64,000 bases of DNA from Fusobacterium sp. (GTDB lineage: Bacteria > Fusobacteriota > Fusobacteriia > Fusobacteriales > Fusobacteriaceae). The stretch spans positions 1-64,000 of the forward strand of contig NZ_JAWDXO010000008.1 in NCBI RefSeq assembly GCF_032477075.1, given 5' to 3'. Positions 26,449 through 35,414 of the stretch are shown piece after piece. Position 1 is the first letter of the stretch, and each line of letters starts with the position of its first letter. A program made the translations under genes and the position numbers. Below the pieces are notes generated by a model. The model was given only the letters and a program-made list of their open reading frames with translations. It was not told where the DNA came from and did not search any database.

Positions 26449-26973
26449 TTATATACTTATATTTCTGTTATAAAATTTACTCAAATTTTTACTTCCATCT
26501 TTTCCATTTATTAATATTTTTACCTTGCTGACATTTCCAAGTTCTGTTAAACTGTTTACTATTGAATAGATATTTAAAAGATTTTTACGACTGTTATCGT
26601 CCATTTCTTTCCCTTGAGGACTCAGATCAACATATGCTGTATCACCACTAAAGTATAAATTCAAAATAGTGATATCTTTATTTTCAAGAAAACCTTCATT
26701 TTGAAGAACTTCAATAACTTTAGCTACAACTTTAGCAGATTTATCTCTTTTACTTTGACTTTCTTCTATATTTTCATCTTTTTTAACAAGTCCTCCATTA
26801 TCCGTTCCTGGAATATATATTATTACTTTTTCTTTAGCTTTTTCTTCTCTATTTACTCCATCAGCATCAACTGTTTTTATTCCTTTATCTTTTACAATAT
26901 TAAAATATGTTATTCCACATACTACAGCAACTATCCATATTCCTATTAATGCTCCTAACCATTTTTTACTCAC
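26449..26973 (-). CDS. GerMN-domain membrane-anchored protein
   Basis: A 174-aa protein with an N-terminal membrane anchor or signal (WLGALIGIWIVAVVCGITYF), a charged linker, and a GerMN (sporulation/germination) fold from about residue 50. Typical pieces are VVAKVIEVLQNEG, LYFSGDTAYVDLSPQG and SIVNSLTELGNVSKVKILING. Start is GTG, placed 5 nt after GAGGTG. It lies 16 bp after the cell wall amidase gene. In non-spore-formers such proteins are often linked to amidases, so a periplasmic peptidoglycan role is a reasonable guess. Confidence 0.75.
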   Translation of the reverse strand: MSKKWLGALIGIWIVAVVCGITYFNIVKDKGIKTVDADGVNREEKAKEKVIIYIPGTDNGGLVKKDENIEESQSKRDKSAKVVAKVIEVLQNEGFLENKDITILNLYFSGDTAYVDLSPQGKEMDDNSRKNLLNIYSIVNSLTELGNVSKVKILINGKDGSKNLSKFYNRNISI

Positions 26974-26989
26974 TGTTTCACCTCATTGA

Positions 26990-28009
26990 TTAATAAAAAT
27001 ATCCTCTTACCATTTCTGCTATCTCTTTTGCCATCTTCTTTTGATATGCTGGATTTGTTATTTTTTGAAGATCACTCTTATTACTTATAAAGCCTACTTC
27101 TACCAAAACACTTGGTCCATTAAATCCCCTCAATACAGCAAAGTTAGCTCCATGTATTCCCCTATTTTTCAATCCTATTGCTTCTGCTAAGGCATTATTT
27201 GTTTTTCTCGCAAATCCAATAGAACTTTCCTGATTTTTCTTATATGCAAGTTCTCCCATTATTTGAGCTATATCACTACTATTTTCTCCATATTTATCTC
27301 CAAAACTGTTTTCAAATGAAGCTATTCTTTCAGCATATGGTGAAGATTTTTTAGAAAAATAAAAGACTTCCACTCCATTCATTTTACTTGATACTGCAGC
27401 ATTGGCATGTATACTGATAAACATATTTGCTTTTGCTTTATTAGCTATTTTTGGACGTTGTGATAAACTTACAAAGACATCTGTATCCCTAGTCATAACA
27501 ATATTGAAATCTTTCTTTAATTCATCTCTTAAATACTTACTTACTGCTAATGTTACCGTTTTTTCATAGTATTTCTTAAATCCAATTGCTCCTGGATCTT
27601 TTCCTCCATGTCCAGCATCTATAGCTATAGTAAATTGTTTTTTCTGAGATTTATCATTGAAAGTAAGAACAAAATCATTTCCCTTTGAAGTAACTCCACC
27701 ATTATAGCTGATATTTTTTCTCAGTTTAATAAAAAATCCAACTGATCCACTATAATCTACAACTTCAATACTTTCTATATATTTTCCTGTAAACTTTTTA
27801 CTATCTATTTTTCCAGTAAGAGTACTATCTGGAAATTCTAAAAAAATCAACTTGTTGTATTCATCATAATTCATTGTATATTTTGGTTTTTGTGATCCTG
27901 AAAAATCCATAGTAAGAACAGCACCATTTAATTTTACTGATCTGATAGTTCCAGCAAAGGAAAGTACTGTTAAAAACAAAAATAAAAAAATTGTAAGTAT
28001 CCTCTTCAT
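26990..28009 (-). CDS. N-acetylmuramoyl-L-alanine amidase (Amidase_3, AmiC-like)
   Basis: A secreted zinc amidase splitting the MurNAc-L-Ala bond of peptidoglycan. The signal peptide is MKRILTIFLFLFLTVLSFA. An AMIN-like N-terminal domain (~20-125) follows, and the catalytic domain starts at FTIAIDAGHGGKDPGA. Zinc ligands are His in DAGHGG, Glu in YEKTVTLAV and His in ISIHANA; the catalytic Glu is in VLVEVGFISN. An in-frame ATG at 28051 lies inside the yajC terminator; the ATG at 28009 is preceded by GGGGA and starts a clean signal peptide, so it is preferred. That gives 339 aa. Confidence 0.92.
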   Translation of the reverse strand: MKRILTIFLFLFLTVLSFAGTIRSVKLNGAVLTMDFSGSQKPKYTMNYDEYNKLIFLEFPDSTLTGKIDSKKFTGKYIESIEVVDYSGSVGFFIKLRKNISYNGGVTSKGNDFVLTFNDKSQKKQFTIAIDAGHGGKDPGAIGFKKYYEKTVTLAVSKYLRDELKKDFNIVMTRDTDVFVSLSQRPKIANKAKANMFISIHANAAVSSKMNGVEVFYFSKKSSPYAERIASFENSFGDKYGENSSDIAQIMGELAYKKNQESSIGFARKTNNALAEAIGLKNRGIHGANFAVLRGFNGPSVLVEVGFISNKSDLQKITNPAYQKKMAKEIAEMVRGYFY

Positions 28010-28034
28010 CTCATGTCCCCGCTTTATTAAAGAA

Positions 28035-28060
28035 AAAACGACAATGTTCATTGTCGTTTT
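28035..28060 (-). terminator. Terminator of yajC
   Basis: A perfect 12-bp inverted repeat (AAAACGACAATG, 2-nt spacer) followed on the minus strand by a T-rich run. It sits 10 bp after the yajC stop codon and excludes the upstream in-frame ATG of the amidase ORF. Confidence 0.85.
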
Positions 28061-28070
28061 ATTTCAATTA

Positions 28071-28340
28071 CTATAATACTCTAGAAATAGCCCCTTTAGT
28101 AAAAGTTACTTTTACACCTTTATCAACTCTTAATTCAACATAATCTTCACTTACAGAAACTATTGTACCTTTTATTCCACCAACAGTAACTACTTCTGAT
28201 CCTTCTTTTAGTGACTCCATCATTTCTTTTTGTTTCTTTTGTTTTTTCTTGTTTGGTAATATTAATAAGAAGTAGAATACAGCTATCCATACTACAAAAG
28301 TTAGTGCCATACCACCATATTTACCTAATAATTGTTCCAT
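28071..28340 (-). CDS. yajC: Preprotein translocase auxiliary subunit YajC
   Basis: An 89-aa inner membrane protein associated with SecDF. It has a single N-terminal transmembrane helix (ALTFVVWIAVFYFLLILP). The basic KKKQKKQKEMMESLKEGSEVVTVGGIKGTIVSV motif and a small beta-rich cytoplasmic domain follow. Length and motif are diagnostic. secD and secF are not in this window. Confidence 0.93.
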   Translation of the reverse strand: MEQLLGKYGGMALTFVVWIAVFYFLLILPNKKKQKKQKEMMESLKEGSEVVTVGGIKGTIVSVSEDYVELRVDKGVKVTFTKGAISRVL

Positions 28341-28439
28341 TGTTAATCCCCCTCATTTAGAAAAGCTTTGTTAAAAGTATAACATATCACAAGCTTTTTT
28401 TCAATTTTTTCTATGATTTATATAGCTTTTTTCAACATT

Positions 28440-29612
28440 CTATTTAAAAAAAGCTTTTATCTTATCTTTTAAGGTTTTATTTTTTTTATAGTTCTTATCT
28501 TTCAAGCTGTCATCAAAAGCTTTTAATAATCCTTTTTGTTTATCATTAAGATCAGTAGGTGTCTCTACCACTACCTGTACTAATTGATCACCAACCATTG
28601 AACTTCTAAGAGATTTTATTCCTTCTCCTCTTAATTTAAAAAGTTTTCCAGTTTGTGTTCCTGCAGGTATTTTTATATTTTTCTTACCATTCAGAGTAGG
28701 AATTTCCACTTCTCCTCCAAGAGCAGCCACTGTGAAAGTAATAGGCACCTCACAAAGTATATCATCTCCTCTTCTTTGGAACAGGTCATGTTCTTTTACT
28801 CTTATTATTACATAAAGATCTCCATTAGGTCCACCAGTTTCACTAGCTTCTCCCATTCCATCTAATCTAAGTTTTTGTCCATCATCTATTCCTGCTGGTA
28901 TTTTTATTTTCTTTTCTACAGTTTCCTTTACAACACCAGTTCCATGACAAGTTTTACATTTCTTTTCAGGTATTTCTCCCTTACCATGACATTCATCACA
29001 TTCTACATAGCTTTCAAAATTTCCAAGTATAGTTCTTTGAACTGTTTTTATTCTTCCAGAACCTCCACACTTAGGACATTTTTTCATTGCACTTCCTGGT
29101 TCAGCTCCGCTTCCATTACAAGTACCACATTTTCCATTTCTTTTATATTTTATTGTTTTTTCAACACCTTTTGCAGCTTCTTCAAGAGTGATCTCTACCT
29201 GATACCTCAAATCTGCTCCTGGTTCTACATAATTTCTTCTAGAACTTCCTCCGCCAAAGCCACTGAATCCTCCGAATCCGCCAGAGCCTCCTCCAAAGAA
29301 TGAACTGAATATATCTTCGAATCCTTCACTGCTGAATCCTCCACTAAAGCCTCCAGCTCCTGGTCCACCCTGTTCAAAAGCTGCATGCCCAAATCTATCA
29401 TATTGAGCTCTTTTTTCCTTATCTGATATCACCTGATATGCTTCATTTACCTCTTTGAATTTTTCTTCAGCATCTTTTTTCTCTTTTTCTTTAGCATTGC
29501 TGAATTTATCAGGATGATATTTCATGGCAGCTTTTCTGTATGCTTTCTTAATATCAGCTTCAGAAGCATCTTTTGCTACTCCTAATACTTCATAATAATC
29601 TCTTTTTGCCAT
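28440..29612 (-). CDS. dnaJ: Chaperone DnaJ (Hsp40)
   Basis: The DnaK co-chaperone that delivers substrates and stimulates ATP hydrolysis. It has a J-domain (1-70) with the HPD motif in MKYHPDKF, a Gly/Phe-rich region (FGGGSGGFGGFSGFGGG), four CxxCxGxG zinc repeats (CGTCNGSG, CPKCGGSG, CDECHGKG, CKTCHGTG) and the C-terminal beta domains. 390 aa is normal. It is separated from dnaK by the ogt and aldose-epimerase genes and has no CIRCE of its own, so it depends on its own promoter or read-through. Confidence 0.96.
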   Translation of the reverse strand: MAKRDYYEVLGVAKDASEADIKKAYRKAAMKYHPDKFSNAKEKEKKDAEEKFKEVNEAYQVISDKEKRAQYDRFGHAAFEQGGPGAGGFSGGFSSEGFEDIFSSFFGGGSGGFGGFSGFGGGSSRRNYVEPGADLRYQVEITLEEAAKGVEKTIKYKRNGKCGTCNGSGAEPGSAMKKCPKCGGSGRIKTVQRTILGNFESYVECDECHGKGEIPEKKCKTCHGTGVVKETVEKKIKIPAGIDDGQKLRLDGMGEASETGGPNGDLYVIIRVKEHDLFQRRGDDILCEVPITFTVAALGGEVEIPTLNGKKNIKIPAGTQTGKLFKLRGEGIKSLRSSMVGDQLVQVVVETPTDLNDKQKGLLKAFDDSLKDKNYKKNKTLKDKIKAFFK

Positions 29613-29689
29613 TTAATATTTTCCTCCATTTCTATACCTAAAGTATTATATCACAATTTTCAATATAACATGATATATTTTTATATAAA

Positions 29690-30562
29690 TTATAAAATAG
29701 TTATATCTAATGCCCTATGATATACTTCAGCTTTTTTAATTTTTTCTATTCCTATTTTTTCTTTAAGGTCTCCTGAAGCATTATCAAAATCTGATATTCC
29801 ATTCCAAGGCTCCAGACATATGTATTCTGCACCTGGTTTATTCCAAAATGCTATATATTTGAACCCTTTATATACAAGTTTTATTCCTCTACTGTTTTTT
29901 CTGTTTTTTAAATAAACAACATTTGAATTTGGATTTTCTATGATAAGGGCATCATTTGCAAAAGTATTTCTATCCAAATTAAGTATTTTTCCTTCAAAAG
30001 CTTTTATTTTCTTCTGAGAAGATATCAATGTTCCATTAAAAGTATTTACTTCTCCAGTTTCTTCTTTTTCAAACTCCAAATAGTAATCTGAAAATTCTAT
30101 TTCCTTACCTATAGGAATATTAAATGCTGGATGTGCTCCTAATGAAAAATACATTTCCTTTCCTCCTGTATTTTCTATTTTATATTCTATTCTTAAGTTT
30201 TTATCTTTTATTATATATTTTACATAAAGTTTAAAATCAAAAGGATACACTTTTTTTGTTTTGTCATTTGAAGTCAAAAGAAATTCCAAATAGTTGTCTC
30301 CTTGACCACTCATCTGAAATTCACAGTCTCTTGCAAAGCCATGTTTCAAACTAAGATTGTACTCTTTTCCTTCATAAAAATATCTGCTATCTTTCAAAGC
30401 TCCAACAAAAGGAAATAATATTGGAGAACTTTTTGCCCAGTATTTAGGATCTTTCTGCCATATATACTCCATATCTGTTATTAAGTCTTTCATTCCTACA
30501 AGTTCTGCACCTAAGCTCTCTATTCTTATTTCCATCAAATTATTTCTTAAACTATACTCCAT
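29690..30562 (-). CDS. Aldose 1-epimerase family protein (LacX/YeaD-like)
   Basis: A 290-aa galactose-mutarotase-fold protein. Recognisable segments are GAELVGMKD, SSPILFPFVG, SLKHGFARDCEF and LGAHPAFNIPI, where the first His and the HPAF histidine correspond to mutarotase catalytic residues. GAEYICLEPWNGISD near the C-terminus contributes the acidic residue. This subgroup includes LacX and glucose-6-phosphate 1-epimerase-like proteins, so the sugar is uncertain. It starts two bases after the ogt stop and is co-transcribed with it. Confidence 0.82.
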   Translation of the reverse strand: MEYSLRNNLMEIRIESLGAELVGMKDLITDMEYIWQKDPKYWAKSSPILFPFVGALKDSRYFYEGKEYNLSLKHGFARDCEFQMSGQGDNYLEFLLTSNDKTKKVYPFDFKLYVKYIIKDKNLRIEYKIENTGGKEMYFSLGAHPAFNIPIGKEIEFSDYYLEFEKEETGEVNTFNGTLISSQKKIKAFEGKILNLDRNTFANDALIIENPNSNVVYLKNRKNSRGIKLVYKGFKYIAFWNKPGAEYICLEPWNGISDFDNASGDLKEKIGIEKIKKAEVYHRALDITIL

Positions 30563-30564
30563 TT

Positions 30565-31032
30565 TTATCTCCTATAATCAGCTTCTTCCAGGTCTAATAG
30601 ATATTCTTTTCTGAAAATACCCCCTCCATATCCTGTTAGCTTTCCATTTTTACCTATGACTCTATGACAAGGAATTATGATTGGAATAGGATTATTGTGA
30701 TTAGCTCCGCCGATAGCTCTGACAGCTTTTGGATTTTTTACAGATACTGCCTGTTCTTGATAACTTCTTGTCTCTCCATACGGAATATCTAATAAAGTTT
30801 TCCAAGCTTCCTGCTGAAATTCAGTTCCTTGGCTTATATCAAGTTTTATATCAAATATTTTTCTTTTTTTGTCAAAATATTCTTTCAGCTGCTCTATACA
30901 TTTTTCTACTTCTTTTGAGTATATTTCTTCTAATTTGATATCTACAAAATTAATATTACTGATACCATCTTTTTCTTCACATACTTCAAGCAAACCTAAG
31001 CCTTCTATCTCCAAGTATCCTCTTCCCCTCAT
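30565..31032 (-). CDS. ogt: Methylated-DNA-protein-cysteine methyltransferase
   Basis: A suicide DNA repair protein that takes the O6-alkyl group from guanine onto its own cysteine. The active site IPIIIPCHRVIG is complete. The helix-turn-helix part (FQQEAWKTLLDIPYGETRSYQE) with the arginine finger region AVRAIGGANHNNP is present. At 155 aa it is the short Ogt form lacking an Ada domain. It is followed directly by the aldose epimerase gene, and the pair separates dnaK from dnaJ. Confidence 0.93.
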   Translation of the reverse strand: MRGRGYLEIEGLGLLEVCEEKDGISNINFVDIKLEEIYSKEVEKCIEQLKEYFDKKRKIFDIKLDISQGTEFQQEAWKTLLDIPYGETRSYQEQAVSVKNPKAVRAIGGANHNNPIPIIIPCHRVIGKNGKLTGYGGGIFRKEYLLDLEEADYRR

Positions 31033-31079
31033 TTTTCCTCCTTAATTCTATTAAAAATGATTAACTTCAATCACCAGAA

Positions 31080-31108
31080 AGGGAATAGAGTAAAGTACCC
31101 TATTCCCT
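31080..31108 (-). terminator. Hairpin downstream of dnaK
   Basis: A 9-bp stem AGGGAATAG/CTATTCCCT with an 11-nt loop lies between dnaK and ogt. On the minus strand it is followed by TTTCTGG, a poor U-tract. It may be a leaky terminator or an mRNA 3'-end stabiliser that lowers expression of the downstream genes. Confidence 0.45.
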
Positions 31109-31147
31109 CTATTGGTTTTCCTTTTCAGGAATTTATTCAATTAATTA

Positions 31148-32971
31148 TTAGTCAACAACTTCAGCGTCTGCTACATCATCATCAGCTTTCTTTTCTCCAC
31201 CTTGAGCTCCTGCTCCTTGTTCAGCCTGTGCTTTAGCTTGTGCTTCTTTGTAGATTTCTTCAGCAAATTTGTGAGCTACTTGTGATAAATTTTCCATAGC
31301 TTTTTCTATTTCTTCTTTATCTTCTCCATCTTTTACTTTTTTAAGTTCTTCTATTGCTGTTTCAATATCTTTCTTCTCTTGTTCAGTAGCTTTATCTCCA
31401 TATTCTTTCAGAGATTTTTCAGTTGAAGCAATAAGCATATCCGCCTTATTTCTAGCTTCTACTAATTCTTTGAATTTTTTGTCTTCAGCTTCGTTAGCTT
31501 CAGCTTCTTTAGTCATTCTGTCAATATCTTCTTTAGATAAATTAGTAGATCCAGAAATAGTTACTGTATTTTCTTTTCCAGTTCCTAAATCCTTAGCTGA
31601 TACATGAACAATTCCATTAGCATCTATATCAAATGTTACTTCAATTTGAGGTACACCTCTTGGAGCTGCAGGAATTCCTTCAAGATTAAATTCTCCTAGT
31701 TTATGGTTATCTGAAGCTTTTGCTCTTTCACCTTGCAATACATTGATTGTTACTGCTGGTTGATTATCTACAGCTGTTGAATAAACCTGTGATTTTTTAA
31801 CTGGAATAGTAGTATTTTTTTCAATCATTTTAGTAAATATTCCACCTAAAGTTTCTATTCCTAATGATAATGGAGTTACATCTAGCAACAGAACGTCTTT
31901 AACATCTCCCATTAGTACTCCACCTTGAATAGCTGCTCCTGCTGCAACAACTTCATCTGGATTAATTCCTTTATTAGGTTTTTTTCCAAAGAATGATTCT
32001 ACCCATTCCTGAACTGCTGGTATTCTTGTAGATCCTCCTACTAATAATACTTCATTAATTTCTGATGGATTCAATCCTGCATCACTTAAAGCAGTTTTTG
32101 TAGGTCCTTGAGTTGCTTCTACTAAGCTTTTAGTTAAATCATTAAATTTTGCTCTTGTTAATTTCATTTCTAAATGTTTAGGTCCTGTAGCATCCATAGT
32201 AATGAATGGTAAAGATATAGAAGTTTCCATCATTGTAGAAAGTTCTTTTTTAGCTTTTTCAGCTGCATCTTTAAGTCTTTGGTATGCCATTTTATCATTT
32301 GAAAGGTCAATTCCAGTTTCTTTTTTAAATTCAGTTGTTAGCCATTTAATAACTTCATTATCAAAGTCATCTCCTCCTAAATGGTTATTTCCTGCTGTTG
32401 ATATAACTTCAATAACTCCATCAGCTATTTCTAATACAGATACATCAAATGTACCTCCTCCTAGGTCAAATACTAGAACTTTTTCTTCTTTTTTCTTTTC
32501 AAGTCCATAAGCAAGTGCTGCTGCTGTTGGTTCATTGATTATTCTTTTTACATCTAATCCTGCAATAACTCCAGCATCTTTTGTTGCCTGTCTTTGTGAG
32601 TCAGTAAAGTAAGCTGGTACAGTAATAACTGCTTCAGTTACAGGTTCTCCTAAATAAGCTTCAGCATCTTTTTTTAATTTTTTAAGTGTCATAGCTGAAA
32701 TTTCCTGTGGAGTATATTTTTTTCCAAATATTTCTACCTTATAATCAGAACCCATATGAGTTTTGATTGAACTTACAGTTGATAGTGGATTAGTTATTGC
32801 CTGTCTTTTTGCAATTTCTCCAACTATAATTTCTCCATTCTCTTTAATGTTTACAACTGATGGTGTTGTTCTTGCTCCTTCAGAGTTAGGAATTATTGTA
32901 ACACTTCCTCCCTCCATTATTGCTACACAAGAGTTTGTTGTTCCTAAGTCGATTCCTATTATTTTACTCAT
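31148..32971 (-). CDS. dnaK: Chaperone DnaK (Hsp70)
   Basis: An ATP-driven chaperone of 607 aa. The N-terminal phosphate loop IGIDLGTTNSCVA, the Hsp70 signatures VFDLGGGTFDVSVL and VLLVGGSTRIPAVQEWV, the interdomain linker VLLLDVTPLSLGIE and the substrate-binding beta domain are all present. The C-terminal tail ends in DDDVADAEVVD. It is third in the hrcA-grpE-dnaK operon and therefore under the CIRCE/HrcA control seen upstream of hrcA. Confidence 0.97.
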   Translation of the reverse strand: MSKIIGIDLGTTNSCVAIMEGGSVTIIPNSEGARTTPSVVNIKENGEIIVGEIAKRQAITNPLSTVSSIKTHMGSDYKVEIFGKKYTPQEISAMTLKKLKKDAEAYLGEPVTEAVITVPAYFTDSQRQATKDAGVIAGLDVKRIINEPTAAALAYGLEKKKEEKVLVFDLGGGTFDVSVLEIADGVIEVISTAGNNHLGGDDFDNEVIKWLTTEFKKETGIDLSNDKMAYQRLKDAAEKAKKELSTMMETSISLPFITMDATGPKHLEMKLTRAKFNDLTKSLVEATQGPTKTALSDAGLNPSEINEVLLVGGSTRIPAVQEWVESFFGKKPNKGINPDEVVAAGAAIQGGVLMGDVKDVLLLDVTPLSLGIETLGGIFTKMIEKNTTIPVKKSQVYSTAVDNQPAVTINVLQGERAKASDNHKLGEFNLEGIPAAPRGVPQIEVTFDIDANGIVHVSAKDLGTGKENTVTISGSTNLSKEDIDRMTKEAEANEAEDKKFKELVEARNKADMLIASTEKSLKEYGDKATEQEKKDIETAIEELKKVKDGEDKEEIEKAMENLSQVAHKFAEEIYKEAQAKAQAEQGAGAQGGEKKADDDVADAEVVD

Positions 32972-33042
32972 TATTAAATACCTCCTAAAATATCTTCTAT
33001 ATTTAAAACTATTTTTTATTATAAATTATATTAAAGTTCTTA

Positions 33043-33666
33043 TTAACCTCTTTTAGATACTTTTACCATTGCTGGTCTTATCACTTTTCCCTTCATTGTA
33101 TAACCTTTTTGAAGTTCAAGGATAATAGTATCATCTTCAAATTCAGGATTATCTTCTACCATTACAGCATGATGATACAATGGGTTATATTTTCCTTCTA
33201 CTTTTATTGGTTCTACACCTTCAGTTTCCATGATACCTTTTAACTGTCCAAGTATCATATCTACACCTTTTACAAGTCCATCAAAATCTTTTGTTGCTTC
33301 TGATGCTGATATGGCCCTCTCTAAATTATCTACTCCATCTAACAGCTTTGTAACTATTTTTTCAGAAGCAAATTTTCTCAATTCTTCCATTTCTTTTTCT
33401 TTTCTTTTTGTAAAATTTTGAAAATCAGCCTGTTTTCTGAGATAAGCTTGCTTCCAGTCCTCAACTTCTGCTTTTAGTTTTCCAATTTCTTCTTCAGTAT
33501 TTTTTTCTTCTTTTTCACAACAGCAAGATCCTTTTTCTTCATCATGACCTTTACATCCACATTCTTTTTTTTCTTCTTCTATTATATTTTCTTCAAAAGT
33601 TTCAACTTCCTTTTTCATTTCTTTATCTAATTCTTTTTCCAGTTCTTTTTCTTTGTCATTTACCAT
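33043..33666 (-). CDS. grpE: Nucleotide exchange factor GrpE
   Basis: The ADP-release factor of DnaK, 207 aa. After a long charged N-terminus comes the coiled coil and the GrpE core (AYLRKQADFQNFTKRKEKE, LLDGVDNLERA). The C-terminal beta domain (GVEPIKVEGKYNPLYHHAVM, GYTMKGKVIRPAMVKVSK) follows. Unusually the N-terminal tail carries five cysteines and a histidine in a short stretch (C36, C38, H41, C48, C49, C50). The start overlaps the hrcA stop by 11 bases, suggesting translational coupling. Confidence 0.95.
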   Translation of the reverse strand: MVNDKEKELEKELDKEMKKEVETFEENIIEEEKKECGCKGHDEEKGSCCCEKEEKNTEEEIGKLKAEVEDWKQAYLRKQADFQNFTKRKEKEMEELRKFASEKIVTKLLDGVDNLERAISASEATKDFDGLVKGVDMILGQLKGIMETEGVEPIKVEGKYNPLYHHAVMVEDNPEFEDDTIILELQKGYTMKGKVIRPAMVKVSKRG

Positions 33667-34675
33667 TTATTTCATCCTTTCGTTCTGTTTTATTTAACAT
33701 TTTATTTACTTCCTGAGTTACATACTTTATCAGTCCCATAGTTTTTGAATATGCCATTCTTTTGGGACCTATTACTCCAAGTATTCCTTGAGAAGCTCCA
33801 GCCTTATATAATGAATATACGAAGCTATAGTCTTCTAATCCTTTTATTCCTAATTCTTCTCCAAATACTACATTCACTTTTCCATAGGAACTATCCCTGT
33901 TTTTTACAAGTTGTTCAAACAAAAGTTTCATATCTTTTCTATGATGGAAAAGTTCTAAGACTTCTGATACCTCATTAACATTTTTATCTTTAAAAATACT
34001 TGGAACATTGTTTATAAACAGTTTACTATCATCTTCATACTGTTCTATACCATCTGTTAATAATTTTTTTCCTAAAATAAATTTTTCAATATTTCCTAAA
34101 TTTATTTCATAGTCTGCTACTTTTTTATTCAACTCTTTTGATATCACTTCAAGTTCTTCTTTAGAAATAGACTGGTTAAGGATTATCTTTTTTGTTTTTA
34201 CAGCTCTGTTTTCCATAACTATCACAGCTAAAACCAAGAATTCATCTATATGTATCAATTCAATTCTTTTTATTCTTTCTACCATAGTACTTGGTTCTAT
34301 CGCTATACCTGCATAAGTAGTCATCTTTGAAAGAAGAGAAGAAGTTTTCTGTAAGAGCAGATCAAGTTCATTAACTCTATGTTCATACTCAAGTTCTATG
34401 TTATTCTTTTCCTCTTTTGTAAGTTTTTCAACTTTCAGCAGTTCATCAAGATAATATTTGTATCCTTTGTCTGTAGGAATCCTTCCAGAAGATGTATGGG
34501 TTTTTGATATATATCCCATATCCTCCAAATCAGCCATTACATTTCTGATAGTTGCTGACGAAAGGTCAATCCCATATTTTTTTACCAAAGTTCTTGAACC
34601 AATAGTATCTCCAAAAGTCAAATAATAATTTACTATTGCGTTTAATACTAACTTTTCTCTTTCTGAAATAGACAT
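33656..34675 (-). CDS. hrcA: Heat-inducible transcription repressor HrcA
   Basis: The repressor binding CIRCE operators, folded with help from GroEL in known systems. It has an N-terminal winged helix (SREKLVLNAIVNYYLTFG-like, then SSATIRNVMADLEDMGYISKTHTSSGRIPTDKGYKYYL). A GAF-like effector domain and a C-terminal dimer region with LGVIGPKRMAYSKTMGLIKYV follow. Length 339 aa is normal. First gene of the operon; a perfect CIRCE lies in its own leader, so it is autoregulated. Confidence 0.96.
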   Translation of the reverse strand: MSISEREKLVLNAIVNYYLTFGDTIGSRTLVKKYGIDLSSATIRNVMADLEDMGYISKTHTSSGRIPTDKGYKYYLDELLKVEKLTKEEKNNIELEYEHRVNELDLLLQKTSSLLSKMTTYAGIAIEPSTMVERIKRIELIHIDEFLVLAVIVMENRAVKTKKIILNQSISKEELEVISKELNKKVADYEINLGNIEKFILGKKLLTDGIEQYEDDSKLFINNVPSIFKDKNVNEVSEVLELFHHRKDMKLLFEQLVKNRDSSYGKVNVVFGEELGIKGLEDYSFVYSLYKAGASQGILGVIGPKRMAYSKTMGLIKYVTQEVNKMLNKTERKDEINGK

Positions 34676-34692
34676 CTTTCATCACCTTTTTG

Positions 34693-34719
34693 TTAGCACT
34701 CATCAAAGTCGAGTGCTAA
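34693..34719. promoter_or_regulatory. CIRCE operator
   Basis: TTAGCACTC (34693-34701), a 9-bp spacer, GAGTGCTAA (34711-34719): a perfect match to the CIRCE consensus. It lies between the promoter and the hrcA start, where bound HrcA would block transcription of hrcA-grpE-dnaK. Confidence 0.97.
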
Positions 34720-34731
34720 TTCTCAATTAAA

Positions 34732-34760
34732 AAGATACATCAATTTTATATATTTGTCAA
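34732..34760 (-). promoter_or_regulatory. Promoter of hrcA-grpE-dnaK
   Basis: On the minus strand TTGACA (34755-34760), a 17-nt spacer, then TATCTT (34732-34737). The predicted start point falls near 34725, just before CIRCE. Confidence 0.8.
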
Positions 34761-34929
34761 TACTTTTTTGATTTTTTTTTATTTTTTCATTGTTTCTCTC
34801 CCTCTAAAATTAATACAATTTTCTGAAAACTGATCATACATATATTTTTAAACAATTTTAATAATTGAAAAATATAAAATTAAATAGTATAATCTTTATT
34901 ACAAAAGGCTTACATCTAAGGGAGGACAA

Positions 34930-35358
34930 ATGTTAGTATTAAAAATTTTAGGAGTTATTGCAGTCATTATTGGAATAATAGCTGCTGTTGGTATTTTAAA
35001 TCAAAAATGTATAGAAAAGTTTCAAGTACCACTATTTTCAAAAGGTACTGCTGGAGGTATATTTGTTGCTGCAATCTGTTTATTCATTGGAATGATATGG
35101 TATCAAGAGGCTGCAAAAGCCAATGGAGATACACTGAATGGAATTGTGTTATTAGTGCTAGGAGGAATAATAACTATTGGAATCCTTATTTCATCTTATA
35201 TAAAAACTAATATTATCTTTGGAACTTTAGCAGCTGTAATCCATATTTTTCTTCTTATTTTAATGACATATCTAGGTGTTCCTTTATTTATTATCTATAT
35301 TATAGGAAGTCTAATACTTATATTCAGTTCAAAACCTGTTTATGTGGTTAATAAATAA
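34930..35358 (+). CDS. Small four-helix membrane protein of unknown function
   Basis: A 142-aa hydrophobic protein with four predicted membrane segments: about 2-24, 40-58, 72-92 and 97-132. The ATG follows GGGAGGAC. I do not recognise a family motif. It is monocistronic, with its own terminator, between the heat-shock operon and the amidinohydrolase gene. No function is proposed. Confidence 0.65.
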   Translation: MLVLKILGVIAVIIGIIAAVGILNQKCIEKFQVPLFSKGTAGGIFVAAICLFIGMIWYQEAAKANGDTLNGIVLLVLGGIITIGILISSYIKTNIIFGTLAAVIHIFLLILMTYLGVPLFIIYIIGSLILIFSSKPVYVVNK

Positions 35359-35372
35359 TTGAACTAATAAAA

Positions 35373-35406
35373 AAAACTGCCCTGAAAATATAGGACAGTT
35401 TTTTTA
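35373..35406. terminator. Bidirectional terminator
   Basis: AAAACTG-C-CCT and AGG-A-CAGTTTT pair with one mismatch around an 8-nt loop, with a T-run downstream. It separates the convergent membrane protein and CtlX-like genes. Confidence 0.8.
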
Positions 35407-35414
35407 TATATATA

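Noticed and set aside
28010..28051. N-terminal extension of the cell wall amidase
   Set aside because: The extension is encoded by the yajC terminator hairpin and the preferred ATG at 28009 has its own ribosome binding site and a clean signal peptide.
32202..32510. Plus-strand ORFs inside dnaK
   Set aside because: Antisense frames within a highly conserved gene; no independent evidence of coding.
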